DNA of 64,000 nt from Prochlorococcus marinus CUG1417. GTDB lineage: Bacteria > Cyanobacteriota > Cyanobacteriia > PCC-6307 > Cyanobiaceae. The position numbers and the translations under genes were made by a program. The stretch's first letter is position 1; each line of letters opens with the position of its first letter. The stretch covers positions 124,001 to 188,000 of the forward strand of contig NZ_JAAORN010000002.1 in NCBI RefSeq assembly GCF_017695975.1, given 5' to 3'. Of this stretch, positions 63,298-64,000 are shown in pieces. Below the pieces are notes generated by a model. That model was given only the letters and a program-made list of their open reading frames with translations, made no database searches and was not told the DNA's origin.

Positions 63298-63969
63298 TTA
63301 ATTTCTAAATAAATTTTTAAAAAATTCCCAGCAATGTAAAAATAATCCTGAAGGAAGCAAAAGTTCAAAAATTTCTTGATCATTTCTGATGTGCTGGACT
63401 GTTGAAAACCAAGAGACCTCATAATAAAAGAAATATAAAGATATTATTAGGAAAAATAAGCTGAATTTTTTGCTAGGTAAAGAAGTTAAATTTGGCCATT
63501 TTCTCCATCCCACCCATCCTAAAAAAAGACATATTATTTGTAATACTGGATCTAGAAGATAATTATGAAAAAAAGGGAGATTATGCAAATTAGTTTCACC
63601 CTGTATGCTCAATTCTGCTAATGATTCAATACTATAACCAAAAATTCGCTCTCCCCAACTTATTTCTTCTCCAGCGATAAAAAAACAGGATGAGCCAATA
63701 ATCAACCAAATAATGGAATTTATTGATCTTTTGTTTTTTATTTTAAAGTAAATTAAAAAAGATATTAATGATGATAATGCATATTCAAAAAACTGAAGCC
63801 ATTCAAGTGGACCATCCTCACTTCTTAGCCAGTCAAACCAACTTACTCCTATCAAAATTTTTCCATAAGGGAGAATATAAACAAAACCATATATAAATAT
63901 TAGATAATATATGGGCAATAAACTAACCTCTGTTGATATTGATCCCCAAGGAGTTTTTATTTTATTCAT
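63298..63969 (-). CDS. Conserved multi-pass membrane protein of unknown function
   Basis: 223 residues with about six hydrophobic segments. The most distinctive motif, IAGEEISWGERIFG near residues 98-111, recurs in a family of bacterial membrane proteins without assigned activity. EDGPLEWLQFFEYA (51-64) and NLHNLPFFHNYLLDP (about 127-141) look conserved too. Acidic residues within membrane helices hint at metal or substrate binding. It starts 31 bases from the window edge with ATG at 63969; a TAA directly before it (63972-63970) may end another gene. Convergent with the GT4 gene. No function is claimed. Confidence 0.72.
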   Translation of the reverse strand: MNKIKTPWGSISTEVSLLPIYYLIFIYGFVYILPYGKILIGVSWFDWLRSEDGPLEWLQFFEYALSSLISFLIYFKIKNKRSINSIIWLIIGSSCFFIAGEEISWGERIFGYSIESLAELSIQGETNLHNLPFFHNYLLDPVLQIICLFLGWVGWRKWPNLTSLPSKKFSLFFLIISLYFFYYEVSWFSTVQHIRNDQEIFELLLPSGLFLHCWEFFKNLFRN

Positions 63970-64000
63970 TTATGGCATCTTTAAGTAGTTCCTAGATTGT

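Noticed and set aside
63138-63422. 94-codon minus-strand frame with hydrophobic stretches
   Set aside because: It overlaps the end of the 223-residue membrane protein in another frame and begins with its shadow sequence (MRSLGFQQ). AT-rich DNA gives hydrophobic frames by chance. I considered a frameshifted extension of the membrane protein, but that protein looks complete.
63970-64000. Possible end of another minus-strand gene (frame ending YLKMP, TAA at 63972-63970)
   Set aside because: Only about ten codons are visible, which is too little to call a gene.

Overview
The window is very AT-rich DNA (60-base lines of genes range from about 15% to 43% G+C) packed with cell-surface polysaccharide genes. 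Low G+C, a tRNA-Ala(GGC) without an encoded CCA end, frequent GTG/TTG starts, little Shine-Dalgarno signal and AT-rich spacers of 50-400 bases suggest a high-light-adapted marine Prochlorococcus and one of its surface-polysaccharide (O-antigen/capsule) genomic islands. The organism is an inference; another AT-rich marine bacterium such as SAR11 is possible but would normally have tighter spacing. I see no transposase, CRISPR array, phage gene or rRNA.

Layout. 1-3.5 kb (minus): a complete GDP-D-glycero-D-manno-heptose module (gmhA, hddA, and a fused hddC-gmhB) overlapping a glycosyltransferase cut by the window edge. 3.7-9.2 kb: glycosyltransferases (GTs), a PglK/MsbA-like ABC exporter and a methyltransferase in short blocks of alternating strand. 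9.3-12.9 kb: nucleotide-sugar genes manC, galE and rfbF. 13-23.5 kb (minus): asparagine-synthase-like amidotransferase, GT4, EpsG-like polymerase, carbamoyltransferase, second ABC exporter, UDP-HexNAc dehydrogenase and UDP-uronate 4-epimerase. 23.5-31 kb: the assembly core, with a WecA-type initiating transferase, Wza, the Wzc tyrosine kinase, a dual-specificity phosphatase, a YdcF protein and a DEDDh exonuclease. 31-34.8 kb: an acyl-CoA-synthetase-like protein overlapping an acyl-carrier-protein/AcpS fusion, opposite a hexapeptide acyltransferase. 34.8-38.9 kb: a sialic-acid module (neuB-neuC-neuA plus a GT-B-like protein). 39.3-41 kb: rfbC-like and rfbG. 41.4-58.7 kb: GTs, PIG-L and NodB-like deacetylases, methyltransferases, a PhyH-like dioxygenase, a third ABC exporter, wecB and epimerases. 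tRNA-Ala lies at 58.8 kb. Beyond it are a metallo-beta-lactamase/Rieske protein resembling CMP-sialic acid hydroxylase, a second wecB, a GT and a membrane protein.

How they work together (inference). WecA-like transferase starts a lipid-linked glycan. Activated sugars come from several modules: GDP-heptose, GDP-mannose, UDP-galactose, CDP-6-deoxysugar, UDP-HexNAc uronates, UDP-ManNAc and CMP-sialic acid. GTs assemble them, while amidation, carbamoylation, acylation, deacetylation, methylation and hydroxylation decorate them. PglK-like ABC proteins may flip the lipid-linked units, since no Wzx is seen. The EpsG-like protein polymerises them and Wza/Wzc exports the chain, perhaps with the dual-specificity phosphatase resetting Wzc.

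Most unusual points: the ACP-AcpS fusion whose gene overlaps the synthetase gene at a G GGG GGC heptamer in the right frame for -1 slippage; the CMP-sialic-acid-hydroxylase-like protein in the same island as neuABC; and the kinase paired with a dual-specificity phosphatase.
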